From positions 1 to 34,537 of the forward strand of contig NZ_WAJR01000026.1 in assembly GCF_008831035.1 (NCBI RefSeq): a stretch of 34,537 nt of DNA, written 5' to 3'. Each line of letters starts with the position of its first letter. Positions within the stretch are counted from its first letter, which is position 1. The DNA is from Ellagibacter isourolithinifaciens. GTDB lineage: Bacteria; Actinomycetota; Coriobacteriia; Coriobacteriales; Eggerthellaceae. Shown here one piece after another: positions 1 through 6,482 of the stretch. The position numbers and the translations under genes were made by a program. The notes under the pieces were generated by a model. It did no database searches and had not been told where the DNA came from. It saw only the letters and a program-made list of their open reading frames with translations.

Positions 1-26
1 CTTAGCAATCATAGGCGGATGACGCG

Positions 27-52
27 GAAACGGCCCCTCCCGGGGCCGTTTC
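27..52. terminator. Strong hairpin, probable terminator
   Basis: A perfect 11-bp stem (GAAACGGCCCC / GGGGCCGTTTC) closes a 4-nt loop. There is no long T run on either side. It lies just beyond the stop of the minus-strand XRE gene and could end that gene, a gene left of the window, or both. Confidence 0.6.
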
Positions 53-88
53 AGTTCCAGATCGTTGTTTTCGCCCGCTGAGCTGGGC

Positions 89-316
89 CTATGCCGGAAT
101 CTCTCCCACAGAAACCACCGAAGAGCCGGTTATTCCAAAGGCGTCGGCTATCTTTGAGAGCATGCTGAGGCTGGGGTTGCGACTCCCTAATTCGAGCTTG
201 CTCAGGTACGATTGTTCCACGTTGATCATCAGTGCAAGCTTTGCTTGGGTGAGGCCGTTTTCCCTTCGTAGCGTTTTGATGCGTCTGCCTAGCGAGGCTT
301 TGATGGAATCGCTCAT
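89..316 (-). CDS. Small XRE-family HTH transcriptional regulator
   Basis: This 75-residue protein is essentially one Cro/C1-type helix-turn-helix domain. The pattern 'LGRRIKTLRRENGLTQAKLA', then 'EQSYLSKLELGSRNPSLSML', is the classic HTH_3 signature with the recognition helix around residues 34-43. There is no effector domain, so it is probably a DNA-binding homodimer. The ATG at 316 has no good Shine-Dalgarno. Upstream there are two dyads (322-335 and 350-366) that could be its own operators. Target genes cannot be told from sequence. It is divergent from the LysR gene, so the shared 163-bp gap may serve both. Confidence 0.88.
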   Translation of the reverse strand: MSDSIKASLGRRIKTLRRENGLTQAKLALMINVEQSYLSKLELGSRNPSLSMLSKIADAFGITGSSVVSVGEIPA

Positions 317-321
317 GAGGA

Positions 322-366
322 ACAGGCTATCCTGTGCTATATTCGTTCCTAGTCCTGACAGGACTA
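322..366. promoter_or_regulatory. Paired palindromes, candidate operators of the XRE regulator
   Basis: TAGTCCTG-A-CAGGACTA (350-366) is a perfect 8-bp dyad around one base. ACAGG-ctat-CCTGT (322-335) is a second dyad with the same CCTG/CAGG half-sites. Both sit directly upstream of the minus-strand XRE start at 316, where autoregulatory operators are expected. Binding is inferred. Confidence 0.4.
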
Positions 367-479
367 TTTTGAAATAATCGAAAAATCTGAAGTTTCAGAG
401 GGAGAAAAGGCGCTCAGCGCTGGGGGCATAACTGAATAGTTGTTGAAGCATCACCGACTTGGGGGAAGTGGGATAGAAG

Positions 480-1382
480 ATGGAAATTCAACAGCTGCGT
501 CATTTACAAGCAGCGGCAAATAGTCAGAGCTATGCTCAGGCGGCAAAGAAATGTTTTACCAGTCGCCAAAATATCGCTCATTCGGTCAAGGCTCTCGAAG
601 GCGAGGTGGGCACGCCTCTTTTCGAGCGCAAAGGCAACAGGATGGTTCTCACCGAAGAGGGGCGACAGGTTGCCTACGTTGTCGACGAGGTGCTTGAACG
701 GGTTGATCGTCTTGGCTCAATGTTCCAAGATGGACTTGCTGCGCGCTCAATGCTCAATCTTGCGGTAAGCACGAATTTCTTCGCTGGAATGCCCTTGGCG
801 GTGGATGAGCTTCTTCTCGAAAGGTCAAGCAGCTTCAGATTCTTCGAACGCGACTGCGGGGAATGTTATCGCCTTGTCTGCTCGAACGAGGTAGACGCCG
901 CAATCATCATGTGCATGGAAAGAGAATTCTCTGATTGCAGCGTTGTCGAAGTCGGAAGATCGAAATCGTACGTCATCGCGAACGAGGGGTCTGACCTCGC
1001 GAAAAAGGAAAGCGTTTCGGTCGATGAGCTTCGAAACGAGAAATTGCTTTTGATGTCCGAACCTGGTTTCCAGTACGGACCACTATTCTCTCAGCTTTAC
1101 GCAATCGGGTATAACCGCTCGAGTGTCAGCATCCTTCCCAGCACTAGCTCGATGCTTCATATGGTGAGAACGCGGAGGGGCGGGTCGGTTGGTATTGCAT
1201 CGAGGCGATTTGCCGTGACCCCGCCAGGAGGGTCTGTGTCCATCCCTCTTGCGGATCCTCGACTAGACTGGCATTTCTATGCCCTTTATAAGCCAGAAGC
1301 TGTGAACTCGCATGCCATCGCATCATTTATCCAAGACATTCACGTCGCTTTTTCTCAAAGCGACGGCTGGAATAACGGGTGA
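480..1382 (+). CDS. LysR-type transcriptional regulator
   Basis: A 300-residue protein of normal LTTR length. The winged HTH occupies residues 1-60 ('QSYAQAAKKCFTSRQNIAHS', 'LEGEVGTPLFERKGNRMVLT'). A linker helix and a periplasmic-binding-like effector domain (about 85-295) follow. It ends 145 bp upstream of the molybdopterin oxidoreductase and reads the same way, so it is the obvious candidate to control that locus. In Eggerthellaceae, LysR or LuxR regulators beside molybdenum enzymes often respond to the enzyme substrate. That is family knowledge, and this effector is unknown. A dyad at 1476-1496 may be a binding site. The ATG at 480 follows a weak GGGGGA-type ribosome site. Confidence 0.92.
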   Translation: MEIQQLRHLQAAANSQSYAQAAKKCFTSRQNIAHSVKALEGEVGTPLFERKGNRMVLTEEGRQVAYVVDEVLERVDRLGSMFQDGLAARSMLNLAVSTNFFAGMPLAVDELLLERSSSFRFFERDCGECYRLVCSNEVDAAIIMCMEREFSDCSVVEVGRSKSYVIANEGSDLAKKESVSVDELRNEKLLLMSEPGFQYGPLFSQLYAIGYNRSSVSILPSTSSMLHMVRTRRGGSVGIASRRFAVTPPGGSVSIPLADPRLDWHFYALYKPEAVNSHAIASFIQDIHVAFSQSDGWNNG

Positions 1383-1475
1383 GCGGGCAACTTTTCTTGG
1401 TAAATGGAATGTGACAGCTCGCAAATAGGGCGCTTCTTCTTCTGAGACTCTCTCGGCCCCAAAATTGAACACGTA

Positions 1476-1496
1476 GAGATGCAGTACTTACATCTC
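1476..1496. promoter_or_regulatory. Dyad in the promoter region of the molybdoenzyme
   Basis: GAGATG and CATCTC flank a 9-nt spacer, forming a 6-bp inverted repeat about 30 bp before the start codon of the molybdopterin oxidoreductase and downstream of the LysR gene. The size and spacing would suit a LysR-type or other dimeric regulator. An RNA hairpin in the leader is equally possible. Confidence 0.35.
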
Positions 1497-1506
1497 GAGT
1501 GTATTT

Positions 1507-1527
1507 GAGGAGAGGAGAGGAGAGAGT
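1507..1527 (+). promoter_or_regulatory. Repetitive purine-only ribosome-binding region (GGAGA x3)
   Basis: The 20 bases before the ATG at 1528 are all purine apart from one T. They contain three exact tandem GGAGA units (1509-1523) followed by GAG. Several overlapping Shine-Dalgarno registers are therefore available. Slippage in the pentamer would change ribosome-site spacing. Confidence 0.6.
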
Positions 1528-3963
1528 ATGACGGAATGGAAAAGGCAAGAAGGTCAGGAGACTATCTTTAGGACCTGTGCCTGGTCTCCTCCGGGATGCC
1601 ACCCGGTTGGATGTGGCCTTCAGGTTCATGTGAAGGACGGAAAGGTCACTAAGATTGAAGGTGACCCGGAGCATCCGATCACCAAGGGCTCCCTTTGCCC
1701 GCGCTGCCTTGCTCTGAAGGAGTACATCTATCATCCCGATCGCATCATCCACCCGATGAAGCGCGAGAAGCAGTATCGCGGCCAGGCGGACAAGTGGGTG
1801 CAGTGCTCTTGGGACGAGGCAACCGATCTGGTTGCAAACGCCGCTAACGAGATCACCGAGAAGTACGGCGCGGAAACGATCGCCGTCTTCGGTGGTACCG
1901 GCCGTGAGGGCAACAACTGGTATCCGCAGTGGGCAAACCTCGTCTTCGGTACACCGAACTCGGTTTACGGCCAGGCTGGCTGGTCGTGCTACGGCCCGCG
2001 CATGACGAACACCGCGTTCATGATGGGCGGCGGCTATCCCGAGATCGATTACGCGATGAAGTTTGAAGACCGCTACGACGACCCTCGTTTCGTTGCTCCT
2101 GAAGTCATTCTTCTTTGGGGTAAGGAGCCTCTGCGCTCGAATCCTGATGGCATGTACGGTCATGCCATCATCGAGATGATGCGCCGCTTCGGGACGAAGA
2201 TCATCTGCGTCGACCCGCGCGTCACTTGGCTTGGCACGCGTGCCGAGGAGATTCTCCAGGTTCGTCCTGGCACCGACACCGCGCTCGCCATGGCGTTCAT
2301 CTACGTTCTCGCGCATGACGATCTTGTTGATCACGACTTCATCGACAAGTGGACCTACGGCTACGATCAGCTCGTTGAGCGCGTTCAGGAAATGCCTCCT
2401 TCGCGTGCAGCTGAGATTTGCGGTGTTCCCGAGGATCAGATTTGGCGTGCAGCTCGTCTGTACGGCAATGCGAAACCCTCGAGCGTTGCGTGGGGCCTCG
2501 CAACTGACGAGTCCACCAACGGTGCCCAGCTCGGTATGTGCCTCGTGTCCCTCATGACGATTACCGGCTTCCTCGATGCTCCCGGCGGCACGACGCTCGG
2601 CATGGGCGACGACCAGGGCAACGTTGTCCGCGATGGCGGCGCGATCGACTCTCATGAGAAGGTCGAGGACGAAACCGAGTCGACGCTTTCCCTCGCGCTC
2701 AAGAACGGCATCATGTCCGAGGAGACGTGGTACACGAAGCGTATCGGCGTTGATAAGTATCCTTGCGTTGGCCAGGTTATGTGGACGGTGCATCCCGATG
2801 AGTTCCTGAAGGCCCTCGAGACCGAGAAGCCGTACAAGATGCACATGGCCGGCTTCGTTTCCTCCAACCCGGTCGGCACTGCTATCTCTGCTGAGCCGCA
2901 GCGCTGGTGGAAGGCCCTGAAGAAGCTCGACTTCAACTTCGCATGCGATCTGTTCATGAACCCGACGACGCAATCTTGCTGCGACGTGTTTCTCCCGGTC
3001 GCGTCCACCATCGAGCATGACGGCATGGTTGTTACCCACTACGGTCTGAACTCCTCCTTCTACGGCGCTCAGAACAAGTGCGTCCAGGTCGGCGAATGCC
3101 TCTCCGACGTCGAGATTATGATGATGGTCGGCAAGAAGACTTACCCCGACTTCTGGAACCGCTTCGAGACGCTGGAAGACTACAACAACTTCCATGTGCT
3201 GCGCAGCTGGCTGCCATGGGAACAGCTTCGCAACAACGTTGTCACGATGTCCAACGAGCCGTACTACAAGTACAAGGAGGGCAAGCTCCGCCCCGACGGA
3301 CAGATGGGCTTCCCGACGCAGACTGGTCGTGTCGAGCTGTACTCTTACGCATACGCTCGTTTCGGCGAGGATCCGCTGCCCTACTTCGAGCCGCCTGCGT
3401 ACAGCCCGGATACGCTGCCTGAGCTGATGAAGAAGGATTACCCCTTCATTTTGACGACCGGCGCTCGCCGTCAGGAATTCTTCCACTCCGAGCATCATCA
3501 GGTACCGTCGCTTCGTCAGATCACCCCGTGGCCTGTTCTCGACATCAACCCCGCCGACGCAGAGAAGCTTGGTATTGAAGACGGTGACTGGTGCGAGATT
3601 TCCTCCCCGTACGGTCATGTGCGTCAGAAGGCAAACGTTACTCCGACGATCAAGCCCGGTGTTGTTCACGCGATGCACGGCTTCTGGTACCCCGAGGAAG
3701 AGGGTTCCGAGCCGAATCTCTACGGCAACTGGAAGTCCAACATCAACATGCTTATGCCGAACAGCGTCAATGCAAAGAGCGGCTTCGGCAACACCTTCAA
3801 GAGCATGGTTTGCAACGTCGTGAAAGCCGACAGCCTCGGTGGCGATAACGAGCCCAATGACATTGTTGTTGAGGCAAGCCGTCAGGCTGAGTTCGAGGTC
3901 CAGCAGGTATGGCGCCCCGAAGACAAGGAAATCACCGACGCTGATCGCGTGAAGATCGACTAG
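1528..3963 (+). CDS. Molybdopterin (bis-MGD) oxidoreductase, catalytic subunit, DMSO reductase superfamily
   Basis: An 811-residue large subunit. Near the N-terminus Cys17, Cys24, Cys29 and Cys57 can supply a [4Fe-4S] cluster; the last is in 'GSLCPRC'. Domains with 'HPDRIIHPMKR', 'WDEATDLV' and 'VDPRVTWLGTRAEEILQVRPGTD' are typical of the family. The C-terminal molybdopterin dinucleotide-binding domain lies around 640-780. Cys154 in 'GWSCYGPR' sits where the molybdenum ligand is expected. There is no twin-arginine signal, so the enzyme is probably cytoplasmic and soluble. The next gene is a two-cluster Fe-S subunit and no membrane anchor subunit follows. This architecture recalls pyrogallol transhydroxylase or catechol dehydroxylase relatives more than respiratory reductases. 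The substrate cannot be deduced. The neighbouring organic-anion permeases fit a soluble imported substrate. Confidence 0.93.
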   Translation: MTEWKRQEGQETIFRTCAWSPPGCHPVGCGLQVHVKDGKVTKIEGDPEHPITKGSLCPRCLALKEYIYHPDRIIHPMKREKQYRGQADKWVQCSWDEATDLVANAANEITEKYGAETIAVFGGTGREGNNWYPQWANLVFGTPNSVYGQAGWSCYGPRMTNTAFMMGGGYPEIDYAMKFEDRYDDPRFVAPEVILLWGKEPLRSNPDGMYGHAIIEMMRRFGTKIICVDPRVTWLGTRAEEILQVRPGTDTALAMAFIYVLAHDDLVDHDFIDKWTYGYDQLVERVQEMPPSRAAEICGVPEDQIWRAARLYGNAKPSSVAWGLATDESTNGAQLGMCLVSLMTITGFLDAPGGTTLGMGDDQGNVVRDGGAIDSHEKVEDETESTLSLALKNGIMSEETWYTKRIGVDKYPCVGQVMWTVHPDEFLKALETEKPYKMHMAGFVSSNPVGTAISAEPQRWWKALKKLDFNFACDLFMNPTTQSCCDVFLPVASTIEHDGMVVTHYGLNSSFYGAQNKCVQVGECLSDVEIMMMVGKKTYPDFWNRFETLEDYNNFHVLRSWLPWEQLRNNVVTMSNEPYYKYKEGKLRPDGQMGFPTQTGRVELYSYAYARFGEDPLPYFEPPAYSPDTLPELMKKDYPFILTTGARRQEFFHSEHHQVPSLRQITPWPVLDINPADAEKLGIEDGDWCEISSPYGHVRQKANVTPTIKPGVVHAMHGFWYPEEEGSEPNLYGNWKSNINMLMPNSVNAKSGFGNTFKSMVCNVVKADSLGGDNEPNDIVVEASRQAEFEVQQVWRPEDKEITDADRVKID

Positions 3964-3994
3964 TGGCCTAGAGAAGAAGTAAGGAGGTTCCGAA

Positions 3995-4330
3995 ATGACC
4001 CAAAACGCTTTGTTCATCGATTTCGAGTACTGCACCGGCTGCCATAGCTGTGAGATTGCATGCCGAAATGAGCTCGAATTGCCCAGCGACGGCTTTGGTA
4101 TCAAGGTTCTTGAGGACAAGCCTCGTCAGAACCCGGACGGTCAATGGCATTGGGACTACATCGCCGTTCCGACTGAGCTGTGCGACATGTGCGTTGAGCG
4201 CACCGCAGAGGGAAAGCTTCCGGCGTGCGTGCAGTCTTGCCAGGCTAAGGTTCTCGAGTACGGCACTGTCGAAGAGTGTGCCGCTAAGCTTGCCGCGAAG
4301 GGTAAGAAGGCCGCAGTCTTTTTGGCCTAG
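3995..4330 (+). CDS. Small 4Fe-4S electron-transfer subunit of the molybdoenzyme
   Basis: A 111-residue ferredoxin-like protein. Cysteines 13, 16, 19 and 23 form a CxxCxxCxxxC set. Cysteines 63, 66, 78 and 82 form a CxxC-x11-CxxxC set, as in DmsB/NrfC-type subunits. Two [4Fe-4S] clusters are therefore predicted, against four in the usual ~200-residue DmsB subunits, so it is a minimal version. The strong AAGGAGG ribosome site and 31-bp gap after the large subunit indicate co-translation and a heterodimer. It has no signal peptide. It probably relays electrons between the molybdenum centre and a cytoplasmic donor. Confidence 0.9.
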   Translation: MTQNALFIDFEYCTGCHSCEIACRNELELPSDGFGIKVLEDKPRQNPDGQWHWDYIAVPTELCDMCVERTAEGKLPACVQSCQAKVLEYGTVEECAAKLAAKGKKAAVFLA

Positions 4331-4342
4331 TTTTTGAAAGGC

Positions 4343-4388
4343 GGTTGGGGCGTTGCCTTGCGGGAAGCGGGCCGCCCCAACCTGTTTG
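4343..4388 (+). terminator. Hairpin after the Fe-S subunit
   Basis: A perfect 10-bp stem (GGTTGGGGCG, 4343-4352; CGCCCCAACC, 4373-4382) encloses a 20-nt loop and is followed by TGTTTGT. It could end or attenuate the molybdoenzyme transcript before the transporter region. A second stem (GACGGGCG 4506-4513 / CGCCCGTC 4540-4547) lies in the same 234-bp gap. Confidence 0.5.
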
Positions 4389-4564
4389 TCGAATCGGCAA
4401 GAAGGAACATCGACATCGCGGTGTGCCCCCTTCGTCTTCTCCGATTTCGACAGGGCTCATGGTGATCGGTTGTCGCCACATGTGCCCTTTATACAACAAA
4501 TTGAAGACGGGCGGTACCGGCAAGAGAGGGGGTTCGGCTCGCCCGTCCGTTAAAAGGGGATTAT

Positions 4565-4838
4565 ATGAGTGGGAGTATTGCTTCCGCTCCAAAGTTCGAG
4601 ACCAAGAAATTTGTCGGCATTATCATCGCTGCGCTGATTTTCTTGTTCTTCCAGTTTGTTTGTCCGGTTCCCGAGGGCCTCGAACGAACTGCGATGTCTG
4701 CTGCAGGCATCCTGATTTCCTGCAAAGGGCTGGATCTCGATGGGCGAATGGGTGAAGAAGGCTTGGGTTTGCACCTTCATCCTCGTAATACTCGGCACGT
4801 TCTATCTTCCCGCGATTACTGCTGTCCTTGGCTATTAA
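4565..4838 (+). pseudogene. Remnant of a DASS-family anion transporter (internal deletion)
   Basis: Only the two ends of a divalent-anion:Na+ symporter are left. From the ATG at 4565 (ribosome site AAGGGGA) about 50 residues read as a DASS N-terminus: a first membrane segment, then 'PVPEGLERTAMSAAGILI'. From about 4722, in another frame, 'AKGWISMGEW' leads to a typical DASS C-terminus with one membrane segment and the ending 'PAITAVLGY', stopping with TAA at 4836. The ~400 residues normally between are missing, and the join near 4716-4725 is out of frame. The N-terminal frame runs on as unrelated sequence. It cannot encode a transporter, though a short hydrophobic peptide could still be made. 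Confidence 0.75.
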
Positions 4839-4873
4839 TTCAAAGCGCCGAGCGTGGGTTAGGTAACGAAAGG

Positions 4874-4901
4874 GCTGGGCGGTCGAATTTGATTGCCCAG
4901 C
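4874..4901 (+). terminator. Weak hairpin after the DASS remnant
   Basis: GCTGGGC (4874-4880) pairs with GCCCAGC (4895-4901) over a 14-nt loop. There is no clear T run. It may be the old terminator of the deleted transporter. Confidence 0.35.
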
Positions 4902-4957
4902 TCGAAGGAATGATACGGGAATATCGCTGCGCGATTTGTTAGTCAGGAGGAGCTCAA

Positions 4958-5122
4958 GTGGCAGTAACGATTGGCTCGGTGGTATTCATCGCGATCGGTC
5001 TCGCATTCTTGGCGGGTGGGTCGCTCCTCTATTCGAAGAAGAAGCGGCAGAAAAGCACAAGTGCTCGTTTAGAGGAGATTTTCGCGGATTACAACAAGCA
5101 GATGGACGCATTCAGAAAGTAG
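4958..5122 (+). CDS. Small single-pass membrane protein, amber-ended
   Basis: A 54-residue protein starts with GTG at 4958 behind a strong AGGAGG (4945-4950). Residues 1-22 are hydrophobic ('TIGSVVFIAIGLAFLAGGSL'), then comes a basic stretch 'YSKKKRQKS' and a charged helix ending 'NKQMDAFRK'. The positive-inside pattern predicts N-out/C-in topology. I do not recognise the family. The reading frame continues after the TAG at 5120 with 20 more codons that encode a second hydrophobic segment ('GAFFAIVALGAWFAWLEVVA') before TAG at 5183. The ancestral product may therefore have been a 75-residue two-pass protein. Small two-pass subunits accompany several transporters, so a partner role is possible but unproven. 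Confidence 0.6.
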   Translation: MAVTIGSVVFIAIGLAFLAGGSLLYSKKKRQKSTSARLEEIFADYNKQMDAFRK

Positions 5123-5163
5123 GGAGCGTTCTTTGCAATCGTTGCATTAGGAGCGTGGTTTGC

Positions 5164-5424
5164 ATGGCTGGAGGTTGTGGCGTAGGGGCGTTCTGCTCAT
5201 TCTGCGGGAAATGCGGCCGTGTTTTTAATACGACGGTATCGGGAATTGAGGTTCCCCAAGTGGCTCCACCCGGCGTTTCCGCAGGCGACCCTGTTGAGAA
5301 TGCGATTGAGGGAGATTCCCTTGGCAATTTAGAGGAAGTCGAAAGCGAAGGCGAAATCGCTTCGGATCCTTCCGTTTCAACTATCAGCTCCACAAAACAG
5401 ACCAGCTCATTACTTGATGAGTGA
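5164..5424 (+). CDS. Small Cys-rich protein of unknown function
   Basis: An 86-residue protein with an ATG at 5164, ten bases after AGGAG. The first 18 residues hold four cysteines (5, 11, 14, 17) in 'GAFCSFCGKCGR', a compact arrangement that could bind Zn2+ or an Fe-S cluster. The rest is acidic and Ser-rich, probably disordered, with no membrane segment. The start overlaps the tail of the amber-extended small membrane protein frame by 22 bp. The stop is 16 bp before the permease GTG, so the gene lies inside the same transcript. I do not recognise a family. It could be a metal-dependent accessory factor. That it is a real gene rests on position, ribosome site and the Cys cluster. Confidence 0.5.
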   Translation: MAGGCGVGAFCSFCGKCGRVFNTTVSGIEVPQVAPPGVSAGDPVENAIEGDSLGNLEEVESEGEIASDPSVSTISSTKQTSSLLDE

Positions 5425-5440
5425 ATAAGGAGGTTCACAT

Positions 5441-6433
5441 GTGTTTCAGACCATCGCGTTCGCGGTAATTACTGCAGTATTCTCCGCCTTTCTTGATAAC
5501 GTTACGACGGTTTTGCTCATCGGTCCAATGACAATCATGCTATGCAAAACGCTGGACATCAATCCTGTGCCGTTCCTTCTCGTCGAAATCATGATGTCGA
5601 ATGTCGGAGGTACTGCGACGCTTATCGGCGATCCCCCAAATATCATGATCGGCTCGGAAGCTGGGCTCTCTTTCGCCCAGTTCATCATGGTCAACGCCCC
5701 CATCGTTGTTGTTATCATGGTGGCTCTTCTTATTATATTCCGCTTTATGTATGGTCGTCATCTTGCGGTCGATGAGAAGAACCGGCTGAACATAATGGAG
5801 CTGTCGGCAGAGGATGCGATTATCGACAAAGCGCTATTCCACAAGAGCGTCGTGATGATCGTCCTGGTCGCAATTGCGTTCATGTTGCACGGCGTTTTCA
5901 ACCTGGAGACCTCTGTGATCGCCTTGACGGCCGCTGCTGTAATAATCCTCATCTCGGGCAGGGACATCGAAGTTGCGATCGAGGGCATCGAATGGGGGAC
6001 CATCGGATTCTTCCTCGGCCTGTTTATGGTTGTTGGTGGAATGGAGCACACTGGAGTTATCGAGATGCTCGGGAACGCCATCGTGGATGCAACGGGAGGA
6101 AACGTTGTTCTCATGATGATCGTCATCCTGTGGGCTTCGGCAATTCTCTCTTCCATCCTCGACAACATCCCGTTTGTCGCAACGATGATTCCCATCATCA
6201 TGGTGATGGAGGCGTCGGGCATCGATGTATATCCCCTCTGGTGGGCTCTCTCGCTCGGCGCGTGCCTTGGCGGAAATGGAACTCTGGTTGGTGCATCAGC
6301 CAATGTGGTCCTTTCGGGAATTGCGAACAAGGAGGGCTACAACATCACGTTCATGAGCTTTACGAAGGTTGCATTCCCCTTGATGCTGGTCACTGTTGCT
6401 TTGTCGACAATCTATCTGCTGATTTTGTTCTAG
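5441..6433 (+). CDS. ArsB/NhaD-type (SLC13, CitMHS) permease lacking its N-terminal part
   Basis: A 330-residue polytopic membrane protein. 'SAFLDNVTTVLLIGPMTI' and 'SSILDNIPFVATMIPIIMV' are the two re-entrant hairpin motifs, one per structural half, typical of the ArsB/NhaD branch of the ion-transporter superfamily. 'GGTATLIGDPPNIMIG' and 'GGNGTLVGASANVV' are the other conserved pair. Full-length relatives have ~425 residues. Here translation begins immediately before the first motif, so about 95 residues (roughly the first three membrane helices) are absent. The GTG at 5441 has an excellent AAGGAGG six bases upstream. An overlapping ATG at 5439 gives only a nine-codon frame. The gene may be translated, but whether the shortened protein folds is doubtful. 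Substrate could be Na+/H+, arsenite or an organic anion. Confidence 0.82.
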   Translation: MFQTIAFAVITAVFSAFLDNVTTVLLIGPMTIMLCKTLDINPVPFLLVEIMMSNVGGTATLIGDPPNIMIGSEAGLSFAQFIMVNAPIVVVIMVALLIIFRFMYGRHLAVDEKNRLNIMELSAEDAIIDKALFHKSVVMIVLVAIAFMLHGVFNLETSVIALTAAAVIILISGRDIEVAIEGIEWGTIGFFLGLFMVVGGMEHTGVIEMLGNAIVDATGGNVVLMMIVILWASAILSSILDNIPFVATMIPIIMVMEASGIDVYPLWWALSLGACLGGNGTLVGASANVVLSGIANKEGYNITFMSFTKVAFPLMLVTVALSTIYLLILF

Positions 6434-6482
6434 CTGGTTGGGAATAAGGACGCTTGTATCGAGTTGTAAGGAGGGAGAGACG

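Noticed and set aside
1327-4119. A 930-codon open frame on the minus strand
   Set aside because: It is antisense to the well-supported molybdopterin oxidoreductase, has no recognisable domain and arises from codon bias in GC-rich DNA.
4936-5424. A 162-codon frame reading into the Cys-rich protein
   Set aside because: Its first ~75 codons overlap the better-supported small membrane protein in another frame; only the part from 5164 looks coding.
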